A DNA stretch of 64,000 nt from Kondoa malvinella (Eukaryota; Basidiomycota; Agaricostilbomycetes; Agaricostilbales; Kondoaceae). A program made the translations under genes and the position numbers. This document shows, in pieces, positions 21,983 through 33,921 of this stretch (positions within the stretch are counted from its first letter, which is position 1; every line of letters starts with the position of its first letter). The notes beneath the pieces are model-generated. The model did not search any database and was not told the origin of the DNA. It saw only the letters and a list, made by a program, of their open reading frames with translations. The stretch lies in NCBI GenBank assembly GCA_039545315.1, contig BCIM01000001.1, positions 2,823,783 to 2,887,782 on the forward strand, read 5' to 3'.

Positions 21983-22532
21983 ATTATTGTAGCCGTATGC
22001 ATCCACCAAGAGGCATTTTATGCAGCATTCCACTGAAATGAGAGTGATAGTGTGATGTGCATGTTGGCGCACATTGCAGATACGTTGCATACAGCCATGC
22101 CAGAGGATCATCTGACTACGAGCACGACTACGAGGCTTCATAGAAACATCGCCGGGTGTGCCTGCACCAATTTCTTCCCATCTGGTTGCCAACATGCGTC
22201 ATAGGATAAAGGGTCTGCCGTTTGTACAGATTGTTGATCGTGGGCGGGCGATTCGATGTTTGAATGAGCTAGCAGTGGACCGATTTGTTTCGAGGCTGGG
22301 CTTGAATGAAAGAAGAGACCGCTTTTACGCCATACTGAGGAGATGTGGTGTATTGTGTCGAGCAAAGGTATGGACATGAATGGGTAAAATGGATGGTGGT
22401 GAGTAAGGAATTTGATGATGAAGGAGAATGATAGATGTGCTAGCGCAAGAGCAAAGACTTCAGAGATCTTGCCTGCAAAACAGACATGAGCTTACAAGCA
22501 TGATACAAAAGAAGTTGAAAAGTCGCCGAAAA
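21983..22532. other. Unresolved stretch between small genes
   Basis: This is about 550 bases with overlapping open frames on both strands. On minus, 22138-22377 starts with a true ATG (MSIPLLDTIHHISSVWRKSG) and contains DPLSYDACWQPDGKKLV, which looks WD40-like. On plus, 22158-22379 reads RAIRCLNELAVDRFVSRLG. Neither has splice partners I can defend. It may hold a small gene, or untranslated sequence of its neighbours. Confidence 0.3.
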
Positions 22533-23219
22533 TCACAAATCCGCAATCATGCGAGCTTCGTTCCAGTAGCCGTTCCAATACGTATAGTACGCGTCAATGC
22601 CCGACTGGACCAGATCACTGCCGGCAACAAACGCATCGATGGTTACATTGACCGGATCTTTGCTGAAACGAGTCGCCAATTCGAATGCGCATACTGCAAA
22701 GTCCTTTTCCGCAATGTCAGCTTTCGCAGGATTGTTTGTGTTCAGCGCACCAAATAGTAGCGAGACACAGCAGACCAGCTTCCCTTGGGCAGAAACATCG
22801 CCATCAGTGTAATAGATCAGATGGGCATGTGACTGTCGTTCGGTAGCATGCTGGCCTGTCCGCGAGGAAGAAGGAAAGCCAGGCCGCATCCCCTTTTCGG
22901 ATGACGCTGAAAGCTTGAAACAAGCACAGAGATGCTGGCCAAGCATAAAGCCAATTGAGCCATGCCTCTTGGTCCTAATGCAGCCGCGTCCACGTCTCTG
23001 ACATCGGTACAAAGCAGGCAGAAGCGAACGACTGTTACAATAAAGATAGCGAGGATGCCACCCCTTTTTGGCATGTTGAGTTGCGAAATTTCGTCCCATG
23101 TGAGCCAGATTGATTCTTTCGGTACTGCACAAATGCTCAGACACACGCGAAACCTCAGCATGCAGCATACCTTGCTTCAGCTGGACATTGCATTCCTTCT
23201 CGTCCAACTTTGCGTCCAT
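22533..23219 (-). CDS. Orphan membrane protein with about three to four hydrophobic segments
   Basis: Three exons from the ATG at 23219: MDAKLDEKECNVQLKQ, an intron GTATGC...GCAG near 23127-23170, VPKESIWLTWDEISQLNMPK, and an intron near 22858-22911. The last exon ends DAYYTYWNGYWNEARMIADL and TGA at 22533. Hydrophobic parts are GGILAIFIVTVVRFCLLCTD, GMAQLALCLASISVLVSS and KLVCCVSLLFGAL. Both introns are 45-55 bases and keep the frame, which supports a real gene of about 195 residues. No family recognised. It resembles the orphan at 17973-18740 only in general layout (short, multi-pass, LVSS turn), not enough to claim homology. Confidence 0.55.
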   Translation of the reverse strand: MDAKLDEKECNVQLKQGMLHAEVSRVSEHLCSTERINLAHMGRNFATQHAKKGWHPRYLYCNSRSLLPALYRCQRRGRGCIRTKRHGSIGFMLGQHLCACFKLSASSEKGMRPGFPSSSRTGQHATERQSHAHLIYYTDGDVSAQGKLVCCVSLLFGALNTNNPAKADIAEKDFAVCAFELATRFSKDPVNVTIDAFVAGSDLVQSGIDAYYTYWNGYWNEARMIADL

Positions 23220-23626
23220 CAGTCGAGCTTCGAAATGACAGCAGAAAGGGCGCTCAAAAAGATAGTAAATTTATGATCCCGGAGGCGCTGAGGCTAGTCT
23301 GCAGGGTGTGCGCAGATTGTAGACGTAAAAGCAAGCAAGTACTGAGCGTTGCAAGCGAATTTGGCGAGCAACAAGATTGTCGAGGGCTAGCTTTATGACG
23401 GGAGCCCGACACGCGCGCTGGATGATTGTGGCTATCTTTGGGTATCTGTGTAGTCGAAAGACCAAGTACAACTAGCGATGACTGAAGTCGCTGAACACTT
23501 CCAACCTCTACGAGTGACGGACCAACGCAAGTCGCGTCATTGAGTGACACCGGTATACTAGGGTATCGCAATGCATGCATCAAAAAGACTGACAGACGTT
23601 CCTTCCCTACGATAAGCAGCAGACAA
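23220..23626. other. Intergenic region
   Basis: This is about 400 bases between the orphan membrane-protein gene and the 3' end of CDC10, both on the minus strand. No gene, repeat or RNA is supported. Confidence 0.35.
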
Positions 23627-25070
23627 TTAGATCCCATTCGCTTGAGGGTGCTGCTTGTTGGCTGCGGATGATTCTTTGAGCGCCAAGAGCTGCTTGGAGC
23701 GGAAAGCCTCATAGTGGATTTGAGCGGTTGTCTGAGGAAGAATCAGCTCAGAATACGACGACTGTTGTAGACGCAAACCTCGATGAGGTCTTGCAGATGT
23801 GTTCTGTTCGTGAAGAAACGCACTCAGCGCGTGAATTGCGCAGCAAGCAGACCTCACGAACCTAGTCAAGAAGTTCCTCAAGTAATTGAACTCGCAATGC
23901 TGCTCGTTCTCGACATTGATGACACCCCATCGGTTCTTGCGACCTCGAACCGGACGACCATCAATGATGACATTCCTTTCCGAGCCAACGACAGCGAAGG
24001 GGATCATGTTCTATCAGTGCCAATTCATCAGACAGGCTCAATATCGACGCAGTCTGCACTTACCCTGATAGCTTCGTTCAGCTGAACTTCTTCTGGATCG
24101 GCATCTTCCGTGTCGAAAGGGTAGACTCGAATGTTGTGGTGCTGAAGCTCGGCACGGATCTGTGTGTACATCGGTGTCAGCGGGCGCTCTCGCCATGGTC
24201 TACAGCACGTACTCGATCCTTGAACAGCGCTCTCTCTTCCAAGGTCAAGGAGTCACTCTTTGCAATGACAGGAACGACATTGACTACTTCCGACAATTTC
24301 TTCATGACGATGATATCGATTGGTTTGAGAGAGTGTCCTCCTGGAGCGATAAAGTACAAGCAGCAGTGAATTCGAGTATCTTGAATATGTCGGTCTCGCA
24401 TAGCTGTGAGTTCTTTGCGCAGGAAAGCAGAGTGCTGGTCTTTGATATACTTGATGATCGTGTCCCAGCTGTGCAATATGAGTGCCTCAGACATAGTCAA
24501 AGCTAAATCGATCATCCTACGCACCAGTTCTCGTTGTTGACTAGATCTCCATAGCCAGGAGTGTCTACGATATTGAGCCGTAGCTTGACGTTGTTTTCCT
24601 GGATGACTGTTCATGCAAATCCGACTTTTAGAGATGTACATCTCCAATACAAGACTCGACAAACCGTGCGAATCCGCTTTGATCTCTGTTGTAGACCTGA
24701 TAGGCTCAGCAGCCTCGAAGCGGCCCTTGGTCTCTATGAGATGGGCAGCAAAGATAGTGTTGATGAGGGTGGATTTGCCCAAGCCCGTCTGGCCTGTCAA
24801 CAAAACGCGCACGTGAGACCCTGCACAGGTCTACAGTGCCATCCACTGACCGACCACCATGACGTTGAACTGTTCAGACGCATGAGTTCTGCTGCGCTAT
24901 GGGCATGCAAAGCGATAGAACGACTAACAGAGAACCCTCTCTTCAAGAGTTTGTGCTCTATCTGCTTCGGTAAGCTGTCAATGCAAGCGCGATCAGCACA
25001 TTACAGCGCTGGACGCTCTTCGCAGGGCTGACCTGTCGAAACCAACACTGGAAATAGAAGACGCGTTCAT
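23627..25070 (-). CDS. CDC10: Septin CDC10
   Basis: This GTP-binding septin forms filaments at the bud neck or septum. It starts at the ATG at 25070: MNASSISSVGFDS, then LPKQIEHKLLKRGFS, then FNVMVVGQTGLGKSTLINTI, with introns between. The P-loop GQTGLGKST, the G3 motif DTPGYGD and the G4 position AKSD are visible. The septin unique element region is IIPFAVV-like (NMIPFAVVGSERNVIIDGR, GRKNRWGVINVENEQHCEF, NYLRNFLTR). The closest remembered match is yeast Cdc10: both have VGFD, QIEH+LLK+GF, a KSD motif rather than AKAD, and a short C-terminus without the long coiled coil (ending ALKESSAANKQHPQANGI). At least seven introns; the region 23740-23870 has the least certain junctions. Confidence 0.92.
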
Positions 25071-25303
25071 TGATCAGCCTCTGGATCAGCAATGCCGTGT
25101 TGGGCAGGCCACATACTAGCTGTTAAGACGTGTAGAGTCGCCAGGAGCTGCCATTGCCAGTTGTAAGGGGGAGTGGGTGTTGGAAGAAAGAAGTCAAGCC
25201 AAAGGTCAATGCATTCGAAGCAATTCTGCATAGGCTGAAAAACGATTACGTGCACAAAGTATGTCTCTATGAGGGTATACCAACAGAAAGTCCTTATACT
25301 GAT

Positions 25304-28300
25304 TCACTGACGACCGCGTCGTTCCTCTTCACTGTCCGAGTCTTCGCTTGATCCGGCCGTTTGCTTGCTATGAGCATTCACAGCGCCATTGGCTCCTTCC
25401 AAAGTACCATAGCGGTTCGACTCAGCGAAGAGAGCTATCAAATTCTATTAATTGGCGTCTGGTCCGACGACGGAGACTTACACTCGAACGAGTTGATGCT
25501 CTGGTATCCGCCCACGACGCCATACAGTTCTTGTACGACTTTTCCAATCGTATCCAGATTATTGACAATGTTCAGCATGGCAAGACTGTACGCAAAGTAC
25601 AACAGATAGGTCGAGGACCCTCGAACAGCGCGGCGTTTTACAACGTCCAGTTCTCTGATTGCTTCCACTAGTCGGAGTCGAGCAGCAGAAGCAGGTGGCA
25701 GGTACGGAGGAAGTGGAGCTTTAATTGAGATAGTCGTAGCCAGAACAGAGAAATAGAGGAGGATGTTGCCGACCATTCTAAAATCACATTAGCCATACCA
25801 ACATTACTCGTGAGAGGGTACGGCTTACTCGCGCCTGAACTTCTGCACCGGGAGAATAAAGTCGCGTCTCACATTGCCGAGCCATTCATCCCTTGTCGTG
25901 ACGGTCCGAATAGCATGAAGCTGATCAAGAATGTTCTGAGTAGCGTTCAGGATCTGACGATACTGCGCGACCGGAAATGGGCCCTTGAGTCGAGGTTCCA
26001 AGCTGGTCTGTGTAAGCATGCCGTTCATCTGACCAAGATAGATCAGCGAGATTGAGTGGTAAAAAGGGTCGGGCTGACCTGGATGATCTGTTTCTGCAGA
26101 TGCAGTTCCATCGCTGCGAAATCATTCACTGTTCTACGCATGACATCTTGGCCTTCCTGCGACAGTATTGAGCCGTTCATGCCTTCTCCGGCTGGTTTGG
26201 TTAAGATGTCTTGCTTCACCGGTGTCAAAGCAGGTGGCGGCACGGAGTATAGGGCCACCATACGTTCGTAGAGGTAAGCTGACTTTAGGAATGTGCTGTT
26301 CAAGAGCATGAGCTTCGAATACGATCAGAAAGTGCGCCATACTCTGCCAGACTCTTGCGTAGCTGTACTCGCGCTTCATAAGGCCATATATACGAGCTGA
26401 TGAACCAAGCCCAAATAGTCTGTAATGTGTAAGAATGTATCGGCAAAAACGGATGCTTTGACTTACACCGACGATCACCGCAATCGATCGTTTGAAGGCA
26501 ACGAGACTGATAGCTAAATCTTGCTCTCTTCGATTGCTGCCTTGTCTATTAAAGTCGGACTACGGAAGCATAGGAGAGCTGAACGTACTAGGAATACAAG
26601 GCGGTCAAGTTGTAGGACAGAAGAATGAAACGACCAGTAGTAGCATATCTATACCCCGTCAATTGGTATTTCAGTCATCTAAAAGCCAACGTACTTGGGC
26701 ATCGCGCAAATTAGGTAGAAATTTGGTATGGCGAAAAGAAAGCCGGCGATAGCCAGCTCAACTGGCTTCTCGAAGAACAGATGATAGACACAAACGGCAC
26801 ATGTGGCTCCAAGTAAAGTACCACCTATCCTGAAGAAGGCATTGAAGTTGGATTCTGGTCCATGCCGTCAGTGCTCTGAACAGGATTCAACTAGCAAAGA
26901 CATACGACCAGTCTGTAAGGAGGCAACCACCATGTAGCCTTGTTACAGTGTCAGGACGAGTCATCTAGCTGTAAGGGAACATACTGATCCTGCATACGGG
27001 AAGAAGGCAGTCAGTTCGGATTTGCGACGGAGACGGTCAGTCGCTCACATGGCCCATTCGCCTCTGTATTCTTTCCAGAGCGGTCTTGTTTCTGCAGCCA
27101 AAAATTAGCTTGAGGGCTTCATGTTTGGCCTGACATACGATGCACGAAAGCAGGCAGACCGCTGTGTTTGACATCAGCCCAATAAGATGCCTAAGGGATT
27201 GACACGCACAGCAAGCCAGCACCAACGCCAGTCTTGACCGCAAACTTGATTTCATCGCTGCGCAGCCAAGCACCCATCTGCCAAACCCGATACCGCATCG
27301 AAGCCATCCACCCTCTTCCGGTCGTCTTTCTTGACTGCACCGTCTCTTCCGCGATCAGGAAAGCAGGGAAAGGTGACGGTTCGCTAGTCCAAGGGAACAG
27401 AGCGTTCCATCGATCCTTGATGACTCGCCAGCGAGGCTTGTCGTGTTGATCTTGAGGCGTAAAGAGATAGATGATCCAGCCTAGCAAGCTACCAAATCTT
27501 GATTGCAAAGAATGCTTTCGTGCGTCAAGCAGTTCTTCTTCTTGCCGCACCAAGATGAAAGGCTCAATCAAAGAGTCTAATTCGCGTACAAACTCTTCGA
27601 AGGCAAACAAGAAGCTAGCGAGTCAAAGTCAGCTTAATACTGTAGTCTACTGTCGCGAGGCTTACAAATAAATAGTGAAGATGGCCTCATTCGGTTTGGC
27701 CTCCATGGCCGGTTTTCCGCTGCGGTCCAATTCTTCTTGTTCCTCCGTCTTGCCTCGAGCGGGCTTCGAAGGGTCTTCCGTAGGGTAATGCCGGTACAGT
27801 CGCTTCAGAGCACGACTATGAGACAAATTGAAGTCGGCGAGAGCTTTCTTCAAGTCTGCCCGCAGCGCTCTAAGTCTGTCTGTTTGCGACACTTCGCCTT
27901 CGTAAGTAGAGGGTTGGTAGCCGTGTCGGTGATAAGAAGATCCAGCGGCTCTACTGTGAATAAAAGAGGTACGCAACTCTTTCAAAGCGTTCCTGGCTGT
28001 ATTGGTAAGGTGTTTCAGAGATGGACCACACGACTGCTTGAATTGTTCAAAGACTTGAATTTGCTCTTCAGCTGGATCGCGCATTTCCAACACATGATGG
28101 CCGACACCTCCAGCACGATCCAGTGATTCGGATGGCTCGGAGGGTTCGGACAAGAAGTCTTCTGGTAAACGATTGACCTTTGGACCGCTTTCGCCTTGAA
28201 GCGTTGTGCGACGTTGCTTCCTAGCCCGAAGGATGTCGTTCTGAAGTGTACAGCCTGATCTGAGACCGGTCAAATTCTGGGCTAGGCGTGTCATTGACTT

Positions 28301-29605
28301 GACGATTGCATCGTATTCGTTTGCAGATCTTTGAATTCGGGGATCGAGCAATTCCAGCTTTGCATCTGTCAGACTGGTCTTCAAACCAGTGAACGAGGCT
28401 TCGTGAGCATTGATAGCTTTCTTCAGATGCTGAACAGAAGTGGACATCTCTTCTTCCAGCAGAAAGGTTCTCGCCAGCATAGTAATGAGCGTAGCGAAAG
28501 AGTCCAAAGTCTTGTTGATGTCTCCTTGAAGCTTTGCTGCAGCGCTCCCGGGCCATAAAGTGAAGCAGACGAAATTGCTGATCAACACGCCAATGCCAAC
28601 AATAAAGACCATTTGCAGAATAGCGTCCGTTTCGAATGCACCGATATGCACGGCTCCTTCTTTGCAGAGGATGATGGAGATGATCAAGGCGCACATGGAA
28701 CATGCCGAACCAAAAGTTGCTTTGCCGACCCTGCTCGACGATCAGACGATACACCTTCTGCAGTGGTCAAACCCACCTTAGCTTGAAGTAAGCAATGATA
28801 CCACTCGATCCAGTCAAGAAAATGGCTACAATGATGAAATGCCCAATGTTTCCGTGCCCGCTGCGATCCAATACTACAGCTACGGCCATACTAGCGAAGC
28901 AGACAATGGTGGATAGGAGCAGGCCCCAGGTCATGAACATATTGGCTTCTATCATGTTTCCCTAGGAAAAGCGTCAGATGCTTGTGAATAGCTTGAAACC
29001 GTGCGCACGATTGACTTTGCGGGATTGTAATACGTCGAGATGGTCGCGACGAAATGTGCGTTAGCTACTGGCCCATATTTGTCCTGCGGTTGCGATGCAT
29101 GCCTATAAGCTGAAATCTGCGAGAGGATAATGAAGCATACGAAAGGCAGCCCAACAAACAGCGAAAGCGCCGGGACGAAAGTGAAGAGACTAGCGAGCAG
29201 ATAGGATACGGCACATTTGAGCACATCTTTCTGTATAGAACTGAGCTGGAAGTCGCGGAAAGCATCCAGAACTCGTCGAGGCAAGGTCCGTTTGACAAGT
29301 TTCGGAATTAAGGGAGTCCGTTCGCTGCTGTTCGGCGCTTTCGCTACGACTTGGTGCTCGTCGTCCGTATGATCGTCCTCGTCAGAAGAAGTCTCCCAGT
29401 CGTCCTCTTTAGTCTGTTGACCTGGAATCTCACTTGGCTCTTCTCGAAGCGGCCCATCATCAAGTATCGAGCTCTTGCTGGGTTTCGATTGCACAGGGCG
29501 CTGCTTGAGGTCTTCTTGCTCTGTAGCGTAGGCTTGCACGGCAGACCAGCCTGATCCTTCGTCCTCTGACTCCTCGACAGGTTTCTTGCTCGAACTTCTT
29601 TTCAT
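25304..29605 (-). CDS. FUSC/BRE4-like multi-pass transporter (aromatic acid exporter family)
   Basis: This is a large membrane protein of about 1000 residues. From the ATG at 29605 (MKRSSSKKPVEESEDEGSGW) a long acidic cytosolic N-terminus leads to a first membrane cluster: LKCAVSYLLASLFTFVPALS, FVGLPFVCFIILSQI, FMTWGLLLSTIVCFASMAVA, GHFIIVAIFLTGSSGIIAYF and IVGIGVLISNFVCFTLWPG. A long soluble region follows (INKTLDSFATLITMLARTFL... to FTIYL). A second membrane cluster (from about 27270 down to 26300) and a soluble C-terminal part follow, ending SSEDSDSEEERRGRQ at 25304. Two hydrophobic clusters each followed by a soluble domain is the layout of Brefeldin A-sensitivity (BRE4) / fusaric-acid-resistance-like fungal proteins. 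Substrate unknown. Many introns; exons in 26.5-27.2 kb were not all resolved. Confidence 0.78.
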
Positions 29606-29864
29606 TTTGTTGGCAGAATTCTCTAATTAGTTGTATTCACAGCAATGGCATAACTAGGTATTTATCTAGGCGGTATACTGTCTAAATCGAGGTATCTGGC
29701 TTCTGGGTATCCTATTTGGCGTCGCGGTCCAGGTGAAGAGAACAAACAATGACGTGCAAGGTAGTAGTATAAATTGGTATCAGTGTACAGAAGGTTTTGC
29801 TTCGCCAGCTCAGGCGCAATCACTGATACTCGATCAGCTTCACGCAGCTAGGGCTGAGATCGAC

Positions 29865-31098
29865 TTACTTTGCGACCTCATTCTGCTCCGATGACCCTCC
29901 CGTTTCCCTATGTTCTGACGAAGGTTTGCCATTGCTAGCGATTGAAGCACTATCCCTTTGCTCTTCCTCGTCCTGCTCTACCAAGGCTTTGTATCCAGGC
30001 ACATCGTTCAGCACATCGGGCTCCATGTCCTTTGGCATGTTTACCCTCTTGTAGACGGTGAATTGGCCAGTAGGTTCGATAATACATGCTTCTACTTCCT
30101 CCAATCTGAACTAAATGATCTTTCAGTCGCCGTCTGTTCACAAGATGATTGACATACGATCTTTTCTTTTCGCAAAGCTCCATTCAATTCGCTCCTGGAA
30201 ATGCGGTGATTCTTCATGACATCTTCTAAAGCTTTACCACGCTATCGAAGACCATCGATCCTCCAACAAGGTAATTTGACTTGAAGCAGCTCACGAAGGC
30301 AATGACCAGAGGAGGAGCAGAGAAGACCTTGTCAAAGACAGTCTTGCCAGCGTGGGATGAGACGAAGGACCTGTTTGAGTTCAGGCTTGACTCGTACTTT
30401 GAGCCATGGAACGCGTACGTGATCCATTGAAAACCAAGCAGAGTGATGAGACCCAGCAGACCGCGGACGAGACTGTTGCCGTTCACAATACCAGCTAGAG
30501 TCTGAGATGCACGTCGTTGGTCAGCGTAATTCACAGAAGTCTCAGCTCAGGCTTACACTGCCCAAAGCGACGTTGATGAGCCAGCTGTAGGCAGAGGTCA
30601 GTCTAGCGCGGAGCTCCAATCTGAATTGCTCACTCGAAGACAGTAATGGGCGCGACGCTGCGATCCATCAGATCACATAATCTTCATCTTCATCTAGTAA
30701 GGGCCATACCTGCGGTTGCTCGAGAAACGAAGATAGATGAACAAAGCGATGACAGCTATTGATCCCACAGCGAGAGGATGCAAAACGCTCGCTTTCTTTC
30801 ATATTATGAGCGCACACGACAATGGTCGAGTAGGAGACGGACCACATAGAAGTCGGCGACTTGCAGGATCTTGACAGCAAATCAATAACAGATGTTGATT
30901 GGCAGCCGCAGCGATGTCTTACGTCTAGACCCTGGAGACACATGTCAGCTGCTGAGGATACGACACGGGAGAGCGACGCACCAAGATAGGCACGGTGCCA
31001 TCTGAGCCTGTACCAGTTCCGCCATCCTGTGCGAGAAGGTGAGATGGTTGATCGAGCCACAAGTATTGAGTCTATTGACTCACTGTGCTGTTGCTCAT
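29865..31098 (-). CDS. DUF421 (YetF-like) membrane protein
   Basis: From the ATG at 31098 (MSNST, then DGGTGTGSDGTVPIL) the gene splices through a 9-base exon (30923-30931, Gly-Leu-Asp) to ILQVADFYV. Next come the membrane segments HPLAVGSIAVIALFIYLRF and VAPITVFDWLINVALGS. The latter is the typical DUF421 segment. TLAGIVNGNSLVRGLLGLIT and LLGFQWITYAFH follow, and the soluble domain ends with RISRSELNGALRKEK and the signature EEVEACIIEPTGQFTVYKR. The polar C-terminus ends SSEQNEVAK. A GTAAGT overlapping the stop codon leaves open one more short exon. Function of the family in fungi is unknown. Tandem with the FUSC-like gene. Confidence 0.8.
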
Positions 31099-32418
31099 CC
31101 GGCAAATGCAAGGCTTTGATTTTCAGGCAAGCAGGCGGTCAGAAATCTGGGGTAGTAATTCCAGATGTAGGGAGGAGGCAGAAGTAGTGAAGGATGCTCG
31201 TGTACGGTCACGGTGTGGAACAGTCCTGTCAAAAGAGAACGCAGGCGGTCTTTTGAGGTCTGTTAATCTGGGGAAGTCGACGTCAAGATGAAGGGATGTA
31301 TTATTGACAGTTGAACTGAAGGTACATCTGACTGTGTCGTACAGCTACTTCCTTACATGCTGTCCCCTCCATCTAGATCACCTGGGCGGAGCTATTGCTG
31401 CGATTGAGCTGTCGGATACGACATCAGCATAGCCTTACCAATAGATACAAAACACACCTTCTACAACTTGCTAGTCATGCTAACACCCTTCCCTACCCAC
31501 TTGATGATCTCAGGACTCAACGCATTTCCAGAAGGTACAGTCGGGATCTGAGCGAAAGGTCTCGGCGGCAGAACGAAAGGTTTAGGTGGTATGAAAGCTA
31601 GTGTTGTGCGTCTCGTTCTGCTGGCTTGATTGGAGCAAGTTAGACCTAGAAGATCGGCATAGATCGAGAATGACCTAGAGTTGGGATTCTGAGCATTTGA
31701 ATACGGTTTGCCATTTGACGTGTTGGACTACGTTGGTTGTGGTGGAGAAGGATAAGCGATGACGAGGCAGGTCGGACAGGGCAAAGTAATCAGCAGACGT
31801 TCTCCGCAAGTCGATAGCGTGTCGGAAGGGCAAGAGGTCGTCAGTATTGAAAGGGCCGTGCCTGAGAAAGAGCACTATCGAGACGTTGGGATATATCTGG
31901 CTGGCCGACGATAAGACAGCAGCGATAAGGGATTGAATGGATGGCGGTCAATGGTCAGAAGCGTCTTCTAAACTGCTTTGAGCGGGAAACCGACCAAGCT
32001 TGAACATGTATTACAGCTCTCTGGTAATGTCAGCATCTCTTTGCACGGCAAATAGATGTATGGTGATGAATTCGGGAAGCTTCTACTGTACTGTCTGCCG
32101 ATTCATATTGCGTCGCTTCAGCTCGCGAAAGCCTTACGACAGGACAGCCATATATAGAAGGTACACCAGGCCATTGTAGGAGGGAACAGGAGATAGCTGA
32201 GTGCCCTCATAGCAATTCTGACATGACGGAGTTTTTGCATGACTGCCTCTAGTTCGACATCAAGGAGACCCCGGCGACAGGTATGTTCCAGCGTGCGCAT
32301 TTGGGTATCACTGAGCCTCTTTCAACCGTATCAAGTATCTTCCACAATCGCTCGACGCTGTTCAAAGTCAACACACAATCATTGACCCTTTTCTGCTCAG
32401 CACGACCTCGCGCCAAAC
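31099..32418. other. Region between DUF421 gene and cyclophilin; possible small minus-strand gene
   Basis: No gene could be fully modelled here. Two minus-strand pieces look coding. One is 32118-32300, with a true ATG and one hydrophobic segment (ALSYLLFPPTMAWCTFYIWL). The other is about 31675-31905, with IYPNVSIVLFLRHGPFNTDD, LLPFRHAIDLRRTSADYFAL and a stop at 31675. I could not find introns that join them in one frame. They may be two exons of one gene, two small genes, or chance. The start at 32300 would be divergent from the cyclophilin, sharing a 118-base promoter. Confidence 0.3.
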
Positions 32419-33375
32419 ATGTCAGACCGCAAGCAAGCCGTGATCCAGACTTCAATGGGCGAAATCACTTTTGAGCTTTATTACGACGAAGCGCCGAAAA
32501 CATGCAAGAACTTTGAAACGCTTTGCCAGAGGGTGCGTCTCTCGTTGCAACAACGCACAGGATAGCAGCTGAAATTGAGCGAATAGGGATACTACAATAA
32601 TACCATCTTCCATCGTATAATAGCGAATTTCATGATCCAGGGTGAGTTCTGTCTTGTCAAATGTTAGGTCGAGCTCATTTCTCGTCTAGCCGGAGACCCA
32701 ACAGGGACAGGGTAAGCCCGCCCAGCATTACGCTGGATAGCTACTCATGGATGTATCAGGCGAGGAGGAACAAGGTATGCTTTATGTTCTATCTGTTTAC
32801 TGTTTCTGACAGCTCTTCGCAGTATCTACGGAGACAGATTCGCAGATGAGATAGTACGTGTTTCTCTCTTCTCACTGGCATTGTTCCTAACCCTGTGCTT
32901 GTAGCATCCAGATCTACGCTTCACCGGAGCAGGGATATTAGCTATGGCGAATTCAGGTGAGCAGACTAACAGCAATCAGCGTCTCTTTACTTACTGTCGT
33001 TGTCTTGATTCACAGGGCCCAATACGAATGGTAATGATTCACCTTGCCTATCTAGCTATTCTAACTTACAGAGTACTGATCAGGCTCACAAGTAAGTCTA
33101 AGCCCCCTTTCGTAGCCCCCAGCTGATCCTCGCACAGTTCTTCATCACCCTTGCCCCAACTCCTCATCTGGACAAGAAGCACACCATCTTTGGTCGAGTA
33201 AAGAAAGGCATGCGCGTAGTCGAGCGACTCGGTGCTGTGGATGTGGATGCGGACGATAGGTGAGTCTCTTTGCTAGCATGATGAGCTGAACTGATACATT
33301 GGAAATAGGCCGAAAGATACTGGGATTCGGATCATGAAGTCTAGAGCTGAGCCGATAGATGAGGAAGATCGATGA
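32419..33375 (+). CDS. Peptidyl-prolyl cis-trans isomerase, PPIL1-like cyclophilin
   Basis: This is a single-domain cyclophilin of the PPIL1 type, known in other species as a spliceosome-associated prolyl isomerase. About 160 residues from the ATG at 32419: [116 protein letters not shown], ending EPIDEEDR. The catalytic Arg and the QFF and HTIFG motifs are present. The gene is cut into about nine exons, including a 15-base exon (33016-33030, completing GPNTNG) and an 8-base exon (33084-33091, completing GSQ). Both are needed to read the invariant NGSQFF segment. It lies tail-to-tail with the PCL cyclin. Confidence 0.92.
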
Positions 33376-33921
33376 AACGTCGCAGGTTTCGCTGTCTTGC
33401 GTTGGACTGTTGCCATCTTTCTAGAGGTCTCTATGCTACTTCCGCTTGCTGCTGTACTCTCTGCCCTCTGATCTGCTCGCGAATGTCTGTCTGCGGAACT
33501 ATGTTCTCGCTCTGCTTGCACTATATTCATTCGTTGATGTCGCTCTGTCGCTCGTCTGAACATTCCAACAAGTCGCAGTGCAAGATCAAAGCTAAGATAT
33601 GAAGAGACAGAACACAAGCAGTGAAGAAAGAAGAGAGCAGAAAAGAGAGACCAAGAAGAGAAACGAAGTCAAAAGTCAAAGGCAAGATTCGATAGTACTC
33701 ATTGTACATTTGAGCTAGACGAAAACGATCACACTGACAGGTACAATCATGATTATGCGGTATAGTGACTAAGTGAATCTTCCCCCTTATACAGTGAAAC
33801 GATGCGCGTGCGTGCTTTAAGAATGCTCTCTTCCTTCTTTCCCACAGTGACCCCAAAACCACATATCAACAACCCACAAAACAACTCGACAAGACCCAAA
33901 GTAGAAGAAAGGAAAGGTGAT
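33376..33921. other. Convergent 3' region
   Basis: This is a 546-base gap between the stop codons of the cyclophilin (plus) and the cyclin (minus). It should hold both 3' untranslated regions. AG-rich plus-strand sequence (33600-33690) is seen; no gene supported. Confidence 0.35.

Noticed and set aside
17973..23219. The three orphan membrane proteins as a tandem paralogous family
   Set aside because: They share only length and hydrophobic layout (a short LVSS turn, GIF..CP-like pieces partly inside possible introns). The similarity by eye is too weak to claim common origin.
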